Shown in pieces: positions 34,082-42,270 of a DNA stretch of 64,000 bases; the first letter of the stretch is position 1; each line of letters opens with the position of its first letter. A program made the translations under genes and the position numbers. The stretch spans positions 3,969,501 through 4,033,500 of the forward strand of contig NZ_CP108088.1 of assembly GCF_036192275.1 (NCBI RefSeq), written 5' to 3'. The notes under the pieces were generated by a model that was not told the origin of the DNA, did no database searches, and was given only the letters and a program-made list of their open reading frames with translations. Source of the stretch: Streptomyces sp. NBC_00250 (GTDB lineage: Bacteria; Actinomycetota; Actinomycetes; Streptomycetales; Streptomycetaceae).

Positions 34082-34440
34082 GGGACCGCCCTCTTTCCGA
34101 GAGTCGCTCCTTCCGGCGGTGCGTCAAGGGCGCTCCCTGCGGTCGCGTCGCTGCGCGATGGCCTTCGGCCACCCTTGACCCACCACCTCCAGGAGCGAAA
34201 GACCTCTCGGAGGGCGGTCCGGGGGGCGGGGTCACCGCCGGGCCCCGGGCAGTATCCGGGGACGGCGTGCGTCTGCCGGCCGGTGGGTGGGGGCTTGGTT
34301 CGCGGCCGGGGTGGGTGGGCACCCTTCCCGCCGGTTGGGGGTGCGCTGCCGTGCGATGGGGCAGTCGGGCTCGGCTTGGCGGCCGACGGTAGACCGTGGT
34401 CGGGCTTCAGGCCCCGCTGGTCACTTCCGGTGGGTGTGGG
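34082..34440 (+). repeat. Inverted-repeat element, left copy (~360 bp)
   Basis: This segment is clearly related, in opposite orientation, to 35144-35503. Shared blocks include CCGCCCTCTTTCCGAG, GCGTCAAGGGCGCTCC, GTCGCGTCG, CACCCTTGACCC, CTCGGAGGGCGG and TTCAGGCCCCGCTGGTC, in the same order. Its first ~150 bp are themselves palindromic (GGACCGCCCTC...GAGGGCGGTCC; GTCAAGGG...CCCTTGAC), able to form a long stem. No credible protein is encoded. By eye, roughly two thirds or more of positions match between copies. Confidence 0.85.
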
Positions 34441-34578
34441 AGTGGAAACCCTGCATTACTCCGAGTAGCACGTCTCGGAATAACCCCCACAGCGGGCAAT
34501 GCGGCTATTTCGGGCGGAGGAACTGCAGGAAACTTTCGCCGGGTCATGCGGAGGTCGCTCGGGCGGGCGGTAGTCGGG

Positions 34579-35022
34579 TCAGCTCGCCTGGCTGGTCAGG
34601 ACGCAGTTCGGATAGTCGTTGTCCGGATCACCGATGGCGGCCCAGAGCTTCAGGACCTTGCCTTGCTTCAAGGCGGAGTAGGCGTCGGCCTTCGTCCCCC
34701 GCAGTTCGGGGTGATCGGCATCGAAGGACACATGGAGGAAGCTTTGCTCCTTATTGGAGCCGAGCCTCCAGGTGCCTGTTCCGGACCAGGCCAGGTCATC
34801 CTCCCAGCCGACGGCGATGCAGATCTTGTCGGCTACGAACGTCCCGTCCTTCTTCAGCGTGAGAGTGCCGTCATCGGCATCGGTCCACGTGGTCACGAGT
34901 TCGGCCGGCTTCAAAATGACCGGTTCGCCTTCGGGCGGCGGCATGACGGTGAACCTGCCGCAGGCCGTCAGAGCGAGGGTCGCGGCGGCCAGGATCAGCG
35001 CGGTACGGCGGTAACGCAACAC
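34579..35022 (-). CDS. Lipoprotein between the inverted repeats
   Basis: A 147-residue predicted lipoprotein with lipobox LTAC (C21). The mature part reads like a small beta-barrel (LVTTWTDADDGTLTLKKDGTFVADKICIAV...GTGTWRLG) with two further cysteines, one near the C terminus (NCVLTSQAS). Codon use is visibly less GC-rich than in neighbouring genes (many Ala/Gly/Lys codons ending in A or T), which suggests a separate origin. It lies between two inverted ~360 bp repeats and has a palindromic operator upstream. No function recognised. Confidence 0.8.
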   Translation of the reverse strand: MLRYRRTALILAAATLALTACGRFTVMPPPEGEPVILKPAELVTTWTDADDGTLTLKKDGTFVADKICIAVGWEDDLAWSGTGTWRLGSNKEQSFLHVSFDADHPELRGTKADAYSALKQGKVLKLWAAIGDPDNDYPNCVLTSQAS

Positions 35023-35101
35023 ACTCCACCCCTAGCGGGTTCCGCAGGCCGCCCGCGCGGCCGGTGGACTCGGGAACCCACGCCGTACCCTGGCACGGAC
35101 T

Positions 35102-35115
35102 TTGAACATGTTCAA
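35102..35115. promoter_or_regulatory. Palindromic operator upstream of the lipoprotein
   Basis: TTGAACATGTTCAA at 35102-35115 is a perfect 14-bp palindrome, 80 bp upstream of the lipoprotein start. Its form suits a MarR- or TetR-type dimer. It stands out in GC-rich surroundings. Confidence 0.6.
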
Positions 35116-35143
35116 GTCTCAGTCCGGGGCATGGCCCCAGCGG

Positions 35144-35503
35144 CTCCCACCACCCACGAACACAGACCAGCGGGGCCTGAATGCCCGCCGATCGACGGCC
35201 TCAGCCCGCTGAGCCGAGCCCGGCTGCCCCATTGCACTGCCGCGCACCCCGACCGACGGGACTTCACCCACCGGCCCTTGCCGCTGGCCAAGCCCCCACC
35301 CACCGGCCGCCAGACGCACACCCGCCCCGGACACTGCCCGAAGCTCTGCGGAGGCCCCGCCCCCGGCCGCCCTCCGAGTGTGAAAAGGCGGCCTCCGCCG
35401 CCGGGTCAAGGGTGGGCGCAGCCCATCGGCGAAGCCGACGCGACGAAGGAGCGCCCTTGACGCGGTGGTGGAGGCCGCCACACTCGGAAAGAGGGCGGCC
35501 GCA
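35144..35503 (-). repeat. Inverted-repeat element, right copy (~360 bp)
   Basis: Counterpart of 34082-34440 in reverse orientation. The palindromic part (about 35360-35503) keeps the long stem although its arms have changed: GAGTGTG...GGCGGCCTCC pairs with GGAGGCCGCC...CACACTC here, where the left copy has GAGAG...CGCTCC pairing with GGAGCG...CTCTC. The pairing is kept while the bases differ. It ends about 110 bp upstream of the kinase gene. Confidence 0.85.
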
Positions 35504-35615
35504 CCCGCACCCTCCAGGAACGTCCACCCCCGCACCCCGTCCGTTCAACCACAGTACGGAAACAACCACTTGGCTTCGATTCAGATCGCAAACACCCTCC
35601 GCTACGCTGAGGCCC

Positions 35616-37628
35616 ATGCAGGGGGAATTGGAAAACAACTCTAATTTGGGCAGTCTGGACGGCAGTGGGGCCATGCCTCTGGAACCGGGTGATCCCCGGC
35701 AGATCGGCGCCTTCAGGCTGCTCGGTGTCCTCGGGTCCGGCGGGATGGGGCGGGTCTATCTCGGCGCCGTGCCGGGGAAGTTCGCGGCGGTGAAGCGGGT
35801 TCTTCCCGTGCTCGCCGAGGACGCCGACTTCCTCAGCCACTTCGGGCACGAGCTCGACAACCTCGCCCGGCTCCCCGCCGGCGCCAACACCAAGCTGCTC
35901 GCCAGCGACCGGACGGCCAAGCCTCCGTGGTTCGCGACCGAGTACATCCCGGGCATCACCCTCAACGAGGCCATCCGTCTGAACGGCGGCCCGCTTCTCG
36001 GCGAGGCCCTCTGGCGGCTCCTCCGCGAGGCCGCCGTCGGGCTCGGTGTCGTCCACGGCGCCGACATGGTGCACCGCGACCTCAAGCCGTCCAACGTCAT
36101 GCTCACCTCCTCCGGCCTCTCCCTCATCGACTTCGGTGTGGCCCGCGCCGCCGACCAGAGCCGTCTCACCAAGACCGGCATGGTCATCGGCACCCCCGCC
36201 TACATGGCCCCCGAGCAGGCCGTCGCCGACCGCCGACTGACCGGCGCCGCCGACGTCTTCGCCCTCGGCAGCCTCCTCCTCTACGCGGCCAACGGCCGCC
36301 CTCCCTTCGGCGACGGCTCCGGCCCCGACCTGCTCTACCGCGTCGTCCACGCCGAGCCCGAGTTCGGCCGGCTCACCGAGACCGACCCCGAGCTCGCCGC
36401 GCTCATCAAGACCTGCCTCTCCAAGGACCCTGCGGACCGCCCCTCGGCCGCCGAGCTCGTCGAGCGCACCACCGAGCGCGCCGAGGGCGCGCTCTGGCCG
36501 GCCGTCGTCGGTGAGCGCATCGCCGAGCGGGCCGCCTTCGCCGCCGTGTCGCCCACCGCCGAGCAGCTGGCGGAGCTCGCGAAGGCGGAGCCCGCCGAGG
36601 ACGTCGCCACCGCTTCCCTCACTCCGCAGGCGGGCTCGAAGGAGCCCGCGACCGCCTCGCCCGATCCGCTCTCCGTCACCGGTTCCGGCGCTCGCAGCCC
36701 GCGCGAGAAGCGGCGCAACCGGTTCGTCATGCTCGCCGTACCCGTCGTCGTGGCGACCGGCACCACCCTGACCGTGGCTCTGGGCCCGTACGAGATCGGG
36801 CGTCTCGGCGCCGCCCCGAGCCCCTCGTCCTCGGCGCCGTCGTCCGTGGCCTCGCAGCCGGCGAACGTACAGCCGTCGACGTCCGCGTCCGGGTCGCCGT
36901 CCTCCAAGACCCCGCCCGGTTCCAAGCCCCCCTCGTCCAAGCCGCCGGGCACCTCCCCCGGCGCGCCTCCCCCGCCGGCCGACGGCGGTGGTGGTGACGT
37001 GGGCGGAACCGGCACCCTGCCCGGCGGTGGTGGTGGCGGGAACGGCTCCGGCAGCGGCGGTGGCAGCGGCTCCGGGGGTGGGTCCACCCCCTCCGACCCG
37101 TCCGGTGGTGGCTCCAACCCCACCGACCCCGGCGGCGGCACCACGACCCGTCCTCCCGCCCCCAAGCCGACGCAGACCACCAAGAAGCCCGCGCCCCCGC
37201 CGGCCACGGGCGGCTCGACCCCCTCGGGGACGTACTCCATCGAGAGCGTCTCCAACGGGGAGTGCATCGCCGAGTCCAACCCCGGGTACGCCATCCTGGC
37301 CAACACCGCCCCGTGCGGCGAACCGGCCAGCAGCGGCACGATCTCCTACTCCTGGAACTACGTGTCCGGCGCGAACGGCACCTTCCGACTGGTCAACAAG
37401 CATTCCGGCCACTGCCTCCAGCCGGGCGGGACACCCGGCTTCACGGCCAAGGTCTGCAACGGCTCCAGCACCCAGTCGTGGAAGATCAACACCAGTACGT
37501 CCGCCGGCATGACCATCAAGAACATGAACAGCGGCGACTGCATGTACGCCGGACCGCCGTTCATGATGTTGTACGCCTGCGACGCGAGCAACGAGGGCCA
37601 GCTCTGGAGGAACGTCTCCCCCGTCTGA
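35616..37628 (+). CDS. Membrane Ser/Thr protein kinase with C-terminal ricin-type lectin domain
   Basis: A 670-residue PknB-type (Hanks) kinase. The glycine loop is LGSGGMGRVYLG (~39-50), the ATP Lys is K60 in FAAVKRV, and the catalytic loop is HRDLKPSN (H153, D155). DFG lies in LIDFGVARAAD, followed by GTPAYMAPEQ. One transmembrane helix occurs at ~368-390. A Ser/Pro/Gly-rich wall-spanning linker (~395-535) then leads to an extracellular ricin-B/beta-trefoil-like domain (~540-670: SNGECIAE, NKHSGHCLQPGG, CNGSSTQSWKI, ACDASNEGQLWRNV). The lectin domain suggests it senses carbohydrate or wall fragments. The start at 35616 is preferred; ATG 35673 is possible. Confidence 0.92.
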   Translation: MQGELENNSNLGSLDGSGAMPLEPGDPRQIGAFRLLGVLGSGGMGRVYLGAVPGKFAAVKRVLPVLAEDADFLSHFGHELDNLARLPAGANTKLLASDRTAKPPWFATEYIPGITLNEAIRLNGGPLLGEALWRLLREAAVGLGVVHGADMVHRDLKPSNVMLTSSGLSLIDFGVARAADQSRLTKTGMVIGTPAYMAPEQAVADRRLTGAADVFALGSLLLYAANGRPPFGDGSGPDLLYRVVHAEPEFGRLTETDPELAALIKTCLSKDPADRPSAAELVERTTERAEGALWPAVVGERIAERAAFAAVSPTAEQLAELAKAEPAEDVATASLTPQAGSKEPATASPDPLSVTGSGARSPREKRRNRFVMLAVPVVVATGTTLTVALGPYEIGRLGAAPSPSSSAPSSVASQPANVQPSTSASGSPSSKTPPGSKPPSSKPPGTSPGAPPPPADGGGGDVGGTGTLPGGGGGGNGSGSGGGSGSGGGSTPSDPSGGGSNPTDPGGGTTTRPPAPKPTQTTKKPAPPPATGGSTPSGTYSIESVSNGECIAESNPGYAILANTAPCGEPASSGTISYSWNYVSGANGTFRLVNKHSGHCLQPGGTPGFTAKVCNGSSTQSWKINTSTSAGMTIKNMNSGDCMYAGPPFMMLYACDASNEGQLWRNVSPV

Positions 37629-37639
37629 CCGGCCACGGC

Positions 37640-38050
37640 CTACGCCAGGCGCCCGGCGGCGGCTCCCGTGAAGACGGGGACCGTCGCCTCCCCCTCCTGC
37701 CGGAAGGCGACCCGCAGCTCCATCCCGATCCGGAGCTCCGCCTCCGGGACGTCCACGACCTCGGTCATCATGCGCGGCCCCTCGGCCAGGTCGACGACCG
37801 CCGCCACGTACGGCACCCGCTCCCCGAAGGGCGGGAGGTCGTTCCGGTGGACGACCGACCAGGTGTAGAGGGTCGCGCGGCCGCTCGCCCGCTCCCAGGT
37901 GACGTCCTCGCTCCAGCAGTGCGGGCAGAACTCGCGCGGGTAGTGGTGGACCCGGTCGCAGGCCGCGCAGTGGCGCAGGAGGAGGAGGCCCTCCGCGGCG
38001 GCGTCCCAGTAGGGGCGGGTGAACGCGTCGATGTCGGGGGCGGCCGTCAC
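37640..38050 (-). CDS. Zn-ribbon/OB-fold acyl-CoA-associated protein (DUF35)
   Basis: A 136-residue protein. The N-terminal rubredoxin-like zinc ribbon has CAACDRVHHYPREFCPHC (two CxxC pairs), followed by an OB fold (ASGRATLYTWSVVHR...VPYVAAVVDLAEGPRMM). DUF35 proteins partner thiolases or MaoC-type hydratases in CoA-dependent catabolism. It overlaps the DoxX gene by GTGA and converges on the kinase gene 11 bp away. It belongs to the group of genes with the CTGACG-N3-CGTCAG operator (site at 38531). Confidence 0.88.
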   Translation of the reverse strand: MTAAPDIDAFTRPYWDAAAEGLLLLRHCAACDRVHHYPREFCPHCWSEDVTWERASGRATLYTWSVVHRNDLPPFGERVPYVAAVVDLAEGPRMMTEVVDVPEAELRIGMELRVAFRQEGEATVPVFTGAAAGRLA

Positions 38051-38499
38051 AGGAACAGTCCGATCGCGTGGTCGAGGGACCAGGTCTGCCAGGACATGGC
38101 GAAGAGGGCGACGAGGGAGATGAGGGCCATCATCGCGTTCTGCCCCTGCTCGGCCCAGTCGTGGATCATGAGGACGAGGTAGAGCAGGTTGAGGAGCAGG
38201 CCGCCGATCAGGGCGATCGGGGTCAGGAAGCCGACCACCAGGCCCAGTCCGAGGGCCAGTTCGGCGTAGACGACGACGTACGCCATGAGCTTGGGGCGCG
38301 GTGCGACGACCGCGTCGAAGCCCTTCTTGACCGGCGGCCACTTGTGTTTGCCGGCCACGTCGGCGGCCCAGGCTATGCCGGTGCCGCGCTCGAACCAGCC
38401 CTTCCTGTCCTTGTGGCGCCAGCTCTCCAGCCACCACAGGCCGAGGCCGATGCGGAGGACGGCGAGCCATTCGGCGCCGGTGAGCCAGACGGTCTGCAT
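38047..38499 (-). CDS. DoxX-family membrane protein
   Basis: A 150-residue integral membrane protein with four predicted helices; typical DoxX segments are LRIGLGLWWLESWRHK and ELALGLGLVVGFLTPIALIGGLLLN. DoxX family members are often linked to oxidative or redox steps, but the role is not settled. Starts at ATG 38499, 32 bp downstream of the 38531 palindrome (in its own direction), and is coupled to the OB-fold gene. Confidence 0.88.
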   Translation of the reverse strand: MQTVWLTGAEWLAVLRIGLGLWWLESWRHKDRKGWFERGTGIAWAADVAGKHKWPPVKKGFDAVVAPRPKLMAYVVVYAELALGLGLVVGFLTPIALIGGLLLNLLYLVLMIHDWAEQGQNAMMALISLVALFAMSWQTWSLDHAIGLFL

Positions 38500-38530
38500 G
38501 CGCGCTCCCCTTCGTGGGACACCACTCGAT

Positions 38531-38545
38531 CTGACGGTACGTCAG
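38531..38545. promoter_or_regulatory. Catabolic regulon operator, site 1
   Basis: CTGACGGTACGTCAG: perfect inverted repeat CTGACG-N3-CGTCAG. It lies between the divergent DoxX/OB-fold operon and the flavin monooxygenase gene. The same motif occurs at five promoter regions in this window. Confidence 0.75.
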
Positions 38546-38668
38546 TTCAGCGCAGGGTCCGGCCCTGCGCAAGAGGTCGGTCGACGTGCAGTCGACGTGA
38601 CCGATTCGCAACCGAAATCCCTCTTGACCGAGACCCACAGCGTGTACACGTCATTACGCTCAGCATTC

Positions 38669-39838
38669 ATGGCCACCACCCCCCTTGCACTCTCTCCACA
38701 GGTCGACCACCCCGTGTACGTCATCGGCGCGGGCCCCGGCGGGCTCGCCGTCGCCGCCGCCCTGCGCGGGCGCGGCGTCCGGGCGGTCGTCCTGGAGAAG
38801 TCCGACGCCGTCGGCGCCTCCTGGCGCGCCCACTACGACCGACTGCGGCTGCACACCACCCGGCGGCTCTCCGCCCTCCCCGGGCTGAAGATCCCCCGCT
38901 CCTTCGGGCGGTGGGTCGCCCGCGCCGACGTGGTGCGCTACCTGGAGAAGTACGCCGAGAAGCACGAGCTGGAGATCGTGACGGGCGTCGAGGTCTTCCG
39001 GGTCGAGCGGTCCGGCTCGGACTGGGTCCTGCACGCGACCGGCGGGCGCCGGCTCGTCGGGCGGGCGGTCGTCGTGGCCACCGGCTACAACCACACCCCG
39101 CGCCTGCCCGAGTGGCCCGGCCTGGACGCGTACGCGAGCGGGGGCGCCGGCGCGGGCGCGCTGCTCCACGCCCGGGACTACCGCAACCCCGAGCCGTACG
39201 CCGGGAAGGACGTCCTCGTCGTCGGCATCGGCAACACCGGGGCCGAGATCGCCGCCGACCTCGCCGAGGGCGGTGCCGAACGGGTACGGCTCGCGGTGCG
39301 GACCGTCCCGCACATCGTGCGGCGCACGACGGCCGGCTGGCCCGCCCAGCGCAACGGCATCCTGGTGCGCCGCCTGCCGACCGGTCTCGTCGACCGACTG
39401 GGCGCCCTGATCGCCCGGGTCGGGATGCCGGACCTCTCCGAGTACGGGCTGCCCCGGCCGGACACGGGTCTCGCCTCACGCACGCGGGAGGGTGCGATAC
39501 CGGTGCAGGACGTGGGCCTGATCGACGCGGTGCGGGCGGGGAAGGTCGAGATCGTCGCGGCCGTCGAGGCCTTCGAGGACGGCGACGTGATCCTCACGGA
39601 CGGCACCCGGATCGCCCCCGACGTGGTGATCGCGGCGACCGGCTACCGGCGCGCCCTGGAGCCGCTCGTCGGGCACCTGGACGTGCTCGACGGGCGCGGG
39701 CGTCCGGTGGTGCACGGGGCGCGCTGTCCGCGCGAGGCGCCCGGCCTGTACTTCACGGGGTTCACGAACCCGATCAGCGGGATGCTCCGCGAGCTGGCGA
39801 TCGACGCGGAGAAGATCGCGCGACGCATCGCCCGGTGA
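38669..39838 (+). CDS. Flavin-containing monooxygenase (YUCCA-like)
   Basis: A 389-residue FAD/NAD(P)H enzyme. The FAD motif is VIGAGPGGLAVAAAL (residues ~13-27) and the NADPH motif is VVGIGNTGAEIAADLA (~185-200). LHARDYRNPEPYAGKDVLV resembles the YUCCA/FMO linker, and ATGYRRAL is the conserved C-terminal ATG-Y segment. The ATG at 38669 follows the shared operator region. It may hydroxylate an amine-, sulphur- or ketone-bearing substrate of the catabolic set; the substrate is not predictable here. Confidence 0.88.
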   Translation: MATTPLALSPQVDHPVYVIGAGPGGLAVAAALRGRGVRAVVLEKSDAVGASWRAHYDRLRLHTTRRLSALPGLKIPRSFGRWVARADVVRYLEKYAEKHELEIVTGVEVFRVERSGSDWVLHATGGRRLVGRAVVVATGYNHTPRLPEWPGLDAYASGGAGAGALLHARDYRNPEPYAGKDVLVVGIGNTGAEIAADLAEGGAERVRLAVRTVPHIVRRTTAGWPAQRNGILVRRLPTGLVDRLGALIARVGMPDLSEYGLPRPDTGLASRTREGAIPVQDVGLIDAVRAGKVEIVAAVEAFEDGDVILTDGTRIAPDVVIAATGYRRALEPLVGHLDVLDGRGRPVVHGARCPREAPGLYFTGFTNPISGMLRELAIDAEKIARRIAR

Positions 39839-39954
39839 CCGGCGGGCACCCGGGCCCCGAGGCCACGCCCACCGGGGGTGAGTGGCCGGTCGGCCACCCC
39901 GCCCGACCGCCCCCACCCGGCCACGCCCTCACAACCGCCACCTCACACCTATTC

Positions 39955-39993
39955 CTGACTGGCCGTCAGTTCTGTAATCTGACTGAGCGTCAG
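39955..39993 (+). promoter_or_regulatory. Catabolic regulon operator, sites 2a and 2b
   Basis: Two copies in tandem: CTGACTGGCCGTCAG (39955-39969) and CTGACTGAGCGTCAG (39979-39993), starts 24 bp apart. Both have one changed base in the left half (T for G). They sit 35-73 bp upstream of the ADP-forming acyl-CoA ligase start. Confidence 0.72.
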
Positions 39994-40027
39994 GTGTATA
40001 CGGATGGGTGAAGGGCGGGCGGAACAC

Positions 40028-42250
40028 ATGCTTGGATCGACTCACGGCACCTTCACCACCGATCTCCGCGCCCGCGTGGTCGCCTGCGGGGAGTCGCCCC
40101 GCACGACCGTGCACGGCGTCACCGCCGCCCCCGGCGACCAGGACGTCAGCGGGCGCCCGCTGCACGCGCCCGTGCCCGACCTCGACCGGTTCTTCCGTCC
40201 CGAGTCCGTCGCCGTCGTCGGCGCGTCCGACACCGAGGGGCGACCCAACACCGGGATCACCCGGCAGCTGCTCGCCTGGGCCGAGCGGGTCGGCGCCCGG
40301 CTCGTGCCCGTGCACCCGACCCGTACCAGCGTGTTCGGGATCGACTGCGTGCCCTCCGTCGGCGCGCTCACCGAACCCGTCGACCTCGCCGTCCTCCTCG
40401 TCGCCGACCCGCTGCCCGTCATCGAGGAACTCGCCGAGACCAAGGTGAAGTTCGCGGTCGCGTTCGCCTCCGGCTTCGCCGAGACCGGCGAGGCCGGCGC
40501 CGCCGCGCAGGAACGTCTCGCCGCCGCCGTGCGCCGCTCCGGACTCCGCCTCCTCGGCCCCAACACCAACCTCAACGCCTTCGAGCGCTTCCGCGAGGAC
40601 CTCGAAGGCCCCGCCGTCGCCCTCATCACCCAGTCCGGCCATCAGGGGCGGCCCGTCTTCACCCTCCAGGAGCTCGGCGTCCGCCTCTCCCACTGGGCGC
40701 CCACCGGCAACGAGGCCGACCTGGAGACCTCCGACTTCATCTCGTACTTCGCCGGACGGCCCGAGGTCGGCGCCATCGCCTGCTACGTCGAGGGGCTCAA
40801 GGACGGCCGCTCCTTCCTCCTCGCCGCCGACCGGGCCGCCCGCCACGGCGTCCCCGTCGTCGCCGTGAAGGTCGGCCGCACCGAGACCGGGGCCCGTACC
40901 GCCGCCTCCCACACCGGCAAGCTCACCGGCGCCGACCAGGTCGTCGACGCCGCCATGCGCCAGTACGGAGTCATCCGGGTCGACGGGCTCGACCAGCTCC
41001 AGGACACCGCGACCCTGCTCGCCCGCGCCCGCCGCCCGCAGGCCGACGGCGTCGTCGTCTACTCGATCTCCGGCGGTACCGGCGCCCACTTCGCCGACCT
41101 CGCCACCGAGGCGGGCCTCCGGCTGCCCACCCTCCCGGACGCCAAGCAGGACGAACTCCACCAGTGGATCCCGGAGTACCTGAGCGTCGCCAACCCCGTC
41201 GACAACGGCGGACACCCGGTCGGCGACTGGCGCGGCCGAAAGATCATCGACGCGATCCTCGCCGACCCCTCCGTCGGGGTGCTGATCTGTCCGATCACCG
41301 GGCCCTTCCCTCCCATGAGCGACAAGCTCGCCCAGGACCTCGTCGACGCCGCAGAGGCGACGGACAAGCTGGTGTGCGTGGTGTGGGGGTCCCCGGTCGG
41401 GACGGAGGAGGCCTACCGGACGACCCTCCTCGGCTCCTCCCGGGTCGCCACCTTCCGCACCTTCGCCAACTGCATCGGCGCCGTGAAGGCCTACCTCGAC
41501 CACCACCGCTTCACCACCGGATACCGCTCCCCCTTCGACGAGGCCCCCCGCACCCCTTCCCCCTCCTTCCGCAAGGCCCAGGCCCTCATGCGGCCCGGCC
41601 GGCGGCTCAGCGAGCACGCGGCGAAGCAGCTCCTGCGGGCGTACGGGATACGGGTGCCCCGCGAGCAGCTCGTCACCAGCGCGGCGGCGGCCGTGCGGGC
41701 CGCCGGGCTCGTCGGCTACCCGGTGGTGATGAAGGCCTCGGGCGCACAGCTCGCCCACAAGACGGAGCTGGGCCTGGTGAAGGTCGGGCTGACCTCGGCG
41801 AGCCAGGTCCGGGACGCGTACCGCGACCTCACCGACATCGCCCGCTTCGAGTCCATCGACCTCGACGGGATCCTGGTCTGCCAGATGGTCGGGCGCGGGG
41901 TCGAGATGGTGGTGGGCGTGACCCGCGACGACCTGTTCGGCCCGACGGTCACGGTCGGCCTCGGCGGGGTCCTGGTGGAGGTCCTCGACGACACGGCCGT
42001 ACGGGTCCCGCCCTTCGGGGAGCACGAGGCCCGCTCGATGCTCGCCGAGCTGCGCGGCCGTGCCCTTCTCGACGGGGTACGGGGTGCGCCGCCGGCCGAC
42101 GTGGACGCGCTCGTCGAGGTGGTGCTGCGGGTGCAGCGGATGGCCCTCGAACTCGACGGCGACCTCGCCGAACTCGACATCAACCCGCTGATGGTGCTGC
42201 CGCGGGGCCAGGGCGCGGTGGCCCTGGACGCGCTGGCGGTCTGCCGCTGA
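40028..42250 (+). CDS. Acetate-CoA ligase (ADP-forming)-family protein
   Basis: A 740-residue fusion of alpha and beta parts. The N-terminal CoA-binding domain begins near residue 45 (FFRPESVAVVGASDTEGRPNTG). The ligase CoA domain has ALITQSGHQGRPVF, with His in the phosphohistidine loop. The C-terminal ATP-grasp domain (~510-735) has GYPVVMKASGAQLAHKTELGLVKVGL and ends AELDINPLMVLP. It makes an acyl-CoA from acid, ATP and CoA; the acid is unknown. I chose ATG 40028 (GGGCGGAACAC upstream) over ATG 40004. It is followed 20 bp later by an enoyl-CoA hydratase gene. Confidence 0.9.
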   Translation: MLGSTHGTFTTDLRARVVACGESPRTTVHGVTAAPGDQDVSGRPLHAPVPDLDRFFRPESVAVVGASDTEGRPNTGITRQLLAWAERVGARLVPVHPTRTSVFGIDCVPSVGALTEPVDLAVLLVADPLPVIEELAETKVKFAVAFASGFAETGEAGAAAQERLAAAVRRSGLRLLGPNTNLNAFERFREDLEGPAVALITQSGHQGRPVFTLQELGVRLSHWAPTGNEADLETSDFISYFAGRPEVGAIACYVEGLKDGRSFLLAADRAARHGVPVVAVKVGRTETGARTAASHTGKLTGADQVVDAAMRQYGVIRVDGLDQLQDTATLLARARRPQADGVVVYSISGGTGAHFADLATEAGLRLPTLPDAKQDELHQWIPEYLSVANPVDNGGHPVGDWRGRKIIDAILADPSVGVLICPITGPFPPMSDKLAQDLVDAAEATDKLVCVVWGSPVGTEEAYRTTLLGSSRVATFRTFANCIGAVKAYLDHHRFTTGYRSPFDEAPRTPSPSFRKAQALMRPGRRLSEHAAKQLLRAYGIRVPREQLVTSAAAAVRAAGLVGYPVVMKASGAQLAHKTELGLVKVGLTSASQVRDAYRDLTDIARFESIDLDGILVCQMVGRGVEMVVGVTRDDLFGPTVTVGLGGVLVEVLDDTAVRVPPFGEHEARSMLAELRGRALLDGVRGAPPADVDALVEVVLRVQRMALELDGDLAELDINPLMVLPRGQGAVALDALAVCR

Positions 42251-42270
42251 ACCGCCCTGGGAGACCGGTC

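Noticed and set aside
34042..34392. Small open frames inside both inverted-repeat copies
   Set aside because: The frames differ between copies and changes do not favour synonymous positions; the conserved feature is the nucleic-acid structure.
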